From Alphaproteobacteria bacterium (GTDB taxonomy: Bacteria > Pseudomonadota > Alphaproteobacteria > Micropepsales > Micropepsaceae): a stretch of 8,838 bases of DNA. The stretch is taken from assembly GCA_003451645.1 (NCBI GenBank), contig DMER01000101.1:6582-15419 (forward strand), read 5' to 3'. The notes under the pieces are model-generated. The model had not been told where the DNA came from, made no database searches, and saw nothing but the letters and a program-made list of their open reading frames with translations. The position numbers were made by a program, and so were the translations under genes. Shown piece by piece: positions 7,449 to 8,838 of this stretch (position 1 is its first letter; every line of letters begins with the position of its first letter).

Positions 7449-7487
7449 TTCACCCTCAAATGGCTGTGAAACCAGTTTCTTTCACCC
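7449..7487. repeat. Clustered TTCACCC / GTGAAA motifs upstream of the permease gene
   Basis: TTCACCC occurs at 7449-7455 and again at 7481-7487, 32 bases apart (about three helical turns). Between them GTGAAA (7466-7471) forms a perfect 6-bp inverted repeat with TTTCAC (7480-7485) around 8 bases. The cluster lies 64-102 bases before the permease start, a sensible place for an operator or promoter-proximal site. The motifs are short and could be chance; no convincing -35/-10 pair was found with them. Confidence 0.3.
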
Positions 7488-7550
7488 ACGCTGTCGGCTA
7501 GGCTCCCTTCGCATTTGATGAGACGAGCGGCCTCTTAGTTTGGAGCGCGG

Positions 7551-8309
7551 ATGCCAGAGGGATTTCTTGAATTCGTGCTCATTGGGTTTTTGGCCCAATT
7601 GGTCGATGGGGCGTTGGGCATGGCGTATGGCGTGACGGCAACCTCAGTTCTTCTGAGCATTGGCGTGCCGCCGGCCACAGCCTCGGCCTGTGTGCACACG
7701 GCGGAGATGTTCACGACAGGTGCGTCGGGGGCCGCCCATTGGCGGCTGAAGAACATCGACTGGAACTTGTTCGGCCGCCTTGCCCTGCCTGGCATGGTGG
7801 GCGGCGCGCTGGGGGCCTATGTGCTGACCAATTTGGATGGCGATGTGGTCAAACCCTTTATCAGTGCCTATTTGCTGCTCCTTGGCGGTCTGATCCTCTG
7901 GAAGGCGTTCAATGGGCGCAGGCCGGGCGCGTCGCAGCCCCGCCATGTGGTCCCTTTAGGGTTGGTGGGCGGCTTTGCCGACGCAATCGGCGGTGGCGGC
8001 TGGGGGCCGATCGTCACCTCAAACTTGCTGGGGCAGGGCACTGCGCCGCGCATGGCGATTGGGACTGTCAGTCTCACAGAGTTTTTTGTAACCAGCGTGA
8101 TCTCTGCCGTGTTTGTGGTGACCATTGGCATCAGCCATTGGTGGATCATTGCAGGCCTCGTGATCGGTGGCGTAGCGGCCGCACCAATCGCCGCCTATGC
8201 GGTGCGCTGGTTGCCAGCCCGGGTTATCATGGTCGTCGTGGCGGTGGTTGTCATCGCGCTCAGCCTGAGGGTGCTGGTCCCAGCGCTTGGTGGCCCAACA
8301 ATTTTCTAG
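7551..8309 (+). CDS. TSUP (TauE/SafE) family membrane permease
   Basis: This 252-residue inner-membrane protein is almost wholly hydrophobic, with about seven or eight predicted helices, the usual size for the TSUP family (sulfite/organosulfur exporters and related anion carriers, formerly DUF81). The family's internal duplication is visible: D19, G27, T31-S32 and TAEMFTT (50-56) in the first half match D144, G152, T156-S157 and LTEFFVT (175-181) in the second, with identical D-to-E spacing of 33 residues. A polar loop around 120-135 (NGRRPGASQPRH) joins the halves. GGAG (7542-7545) supports the ATG. TSUP members carry sulfite, sulfoacetate, thiosulfate or other small anions; the substrate cannot be read from sequence. 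Its place between apt and mtnA suggests a link to methylthio-sulfur metabolism, but this is inference, and the 158-base gap before it allows separate transcription. Confidence 0.88.
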   Translation: MPEGFLEFVLIGFLAQLVDGALGMAYGVTATSVLLSIGVPPATASACVHTAEMFTTGASGAAHWRLKNIDWNLFGRLALPGMVGGALGAYVLTNLDGDVVKPFISAYLLLLGGLILWKAFNGRRPGASQPRHVVPLGLVGGFADAIGGGGWGPIVTSNLLGQGTAPRMAIGTVSLTEFFVTSVISAVFVVTIGISHWWIIAGLVIGGVAAAPIAAYAVRWLPARVIMVVVAVVVIALSLRVLVPALGGPTIF

Positions 8310-8409
8310 ATGCTACGTCAACGCAGATTTGCATTGCACCACGCCAGCCACTTGCCGCATGACATCGGCGCGAGATGCACGGCCCTATTGCAGCAACTGG
8401 CGGCTCCCC

Positions 8410-8838
8410 ATGAAGATCAATGGCATCCCCTACCGGACGATTTGGCTGAACGGCGATGGCTGGTCCTTGACCGTCATCGACCAGACCTTACTGCCATTTC
8501 GCTTTGAGACGCGCGCTCTCGTATCCCTCAACGATGCGGCCAATGCCATCCGTCAGATGATCGTGCGCGGCGCACCGCTTATTGGCGTGACGGCCGCTTA
8601 CGGAGTTTGCCTCGCCATTCGAGAGGACGCCTCGGATGATGCGCTGGAGGCGGCATATAATGTGCTCTTGGAAACGCGGCCGACAGCGGTCAATTTGCGC
8701 TGGGCGCTTGATGAAATGATGGCGGCATTGCGCAATGTTCCGCGGGCTGAGCGTCCTGCTGCAGCCTATAGGCGGGCCGCGCAGCTGGCGGATGAGGATG
8801 TCGACACAAACCGGCGCATTGGCCTTGCGGGGCTGAGC
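8410..8838 (+). CDS. mtnA: Methylthioribose-1-phosphate isomerase MtnA (5' part, cut by window edge)
   Basis: MtnA turns 5-methylthioribose-1-phosphate, the sugar product of MtnP, into 5-methylthioribulose-1-phosphate. The frame runs open from the ATG at 8410 to the last base, giving the first 143 of an expected 350-370 residues. Family motifs are clear: the opening MKINGIPYRTIWL, VIDQTLLP (22-29), MIVRGAPLIGVTAAYG (50-65) and TRPTAVNL (89-96). The fold is shared with eIF2B subunits, but these motifs and the mtnP neighbour point to MtnA. The catalytic Cys and Asp known in the family lie beyond the edge and cannot be checked. An in-frame ATG at 8359 would add 17 residues, but it has no ribosome site and the added sequence does not look like the family; the chosen start also has only a poor ribosome site. 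The 100 bases after the permease stop show no clear promoter. Confidence 0.93.
   Translation, partial: MKINGIPYRTIWLNGDGWSLTVIDQTLLPFRFETRALVSLNDAANAIRQMIVRGAPLIGVTAAYGVCLAIREDASDDALEAAYNVLLETRPTAVNLRWALDEMMAALRNVPRAERPAAAYRRAAQLADEDVDTNRRIGLAGLS

Noticed and set aside
7393..7550. SAM-type riboswitch ahead of the permease or mtnA
   Set aside because: No stem arrangement or conserved core that I recognise from SAM riboswitches is visible; only short A-T stems and repeats.
8310..8507. Small plus-strand open frame of 65 codons starting right after the permease stop
   Set aside because: Overlaps the start of mtnA in another frame, has no ribosome site and shows no recognisable features.

Overview
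The window reads as a stretch of alphaproteobacterial chromosome, GC-rich and densely coded. The best evidence for the lineage is the cytochrome bc1 operon. Its cytochrome b has haem-ligand spacing and a WVGAQ motif much like Rhodobacter as I recall it, and the c1 is a separate gene, not a cytochrome b/c1 fusion of the Bradyrhizobium type. I cannot name a genus. No tRNA, rRNA, insertion sequence, CRISPR array or phage gene is visible.

Left part (1-2920): a PPM/PP2C-family protein phosphatase runs rightward (68-931) and meets, tail to tail, a leftward gene for a small exported protein of unknown function (943-1506). Further right and also leftward are hemF (oxygen-dependent coproporphyrinogen III oxidase) and trmL (tRNA wobble-position 2'-O-methyltransferase). 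These two overlap by four bases and form one unit, trmL-hemF.

Middle (2921-5876): a divergent intergenic region of about 196 bases, carrying a perfect 7+3+7 palindrome, separates trmL from petABC. petABC encodes the three catalytic subunits of the ubiquinol:cytochrome c reductase: Rieske protein (probably starting at a TTG), cytochrome b and cytochrome c1. Placing a haem-synthesis gene back to back with a haem-rich respiratory complex makes physiological sense, and both are oxygen-linked. The cytochrome b has an unusually long, charged, predicted-periplasmic loop between its last two membrane helices.

Right part (5951-8838): mtnP (methylthioadenosine phosphorylase), apt (adenine phosphoribosyltransferase), a TSUP-family (TauE/SafE-like) membrane permease, and the first 143 codons of mtnA (methylthioribose-1-phosphate isomerase), which runs off the right edge. 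MtnP splits methylthioadenosine into adenine and methylthioribose-1-phosphate; Apt recycles the adenine to AMP and MtnA isomerises the sugar phosphate. The permease sits inside this salvage cluster, which makes it the most interesting functional lead here, although it has its own AT-rich upstream region and may be transcribed separately.

Overall this is mostly conserved housekeeping sequence. I see no clear sign of a wholly new system. The points worth checking are the permease in the methylthioadenosine cluster, the cytochrome b loop, the Rieske start codon, and small inverted repeats in two intergenic regions.
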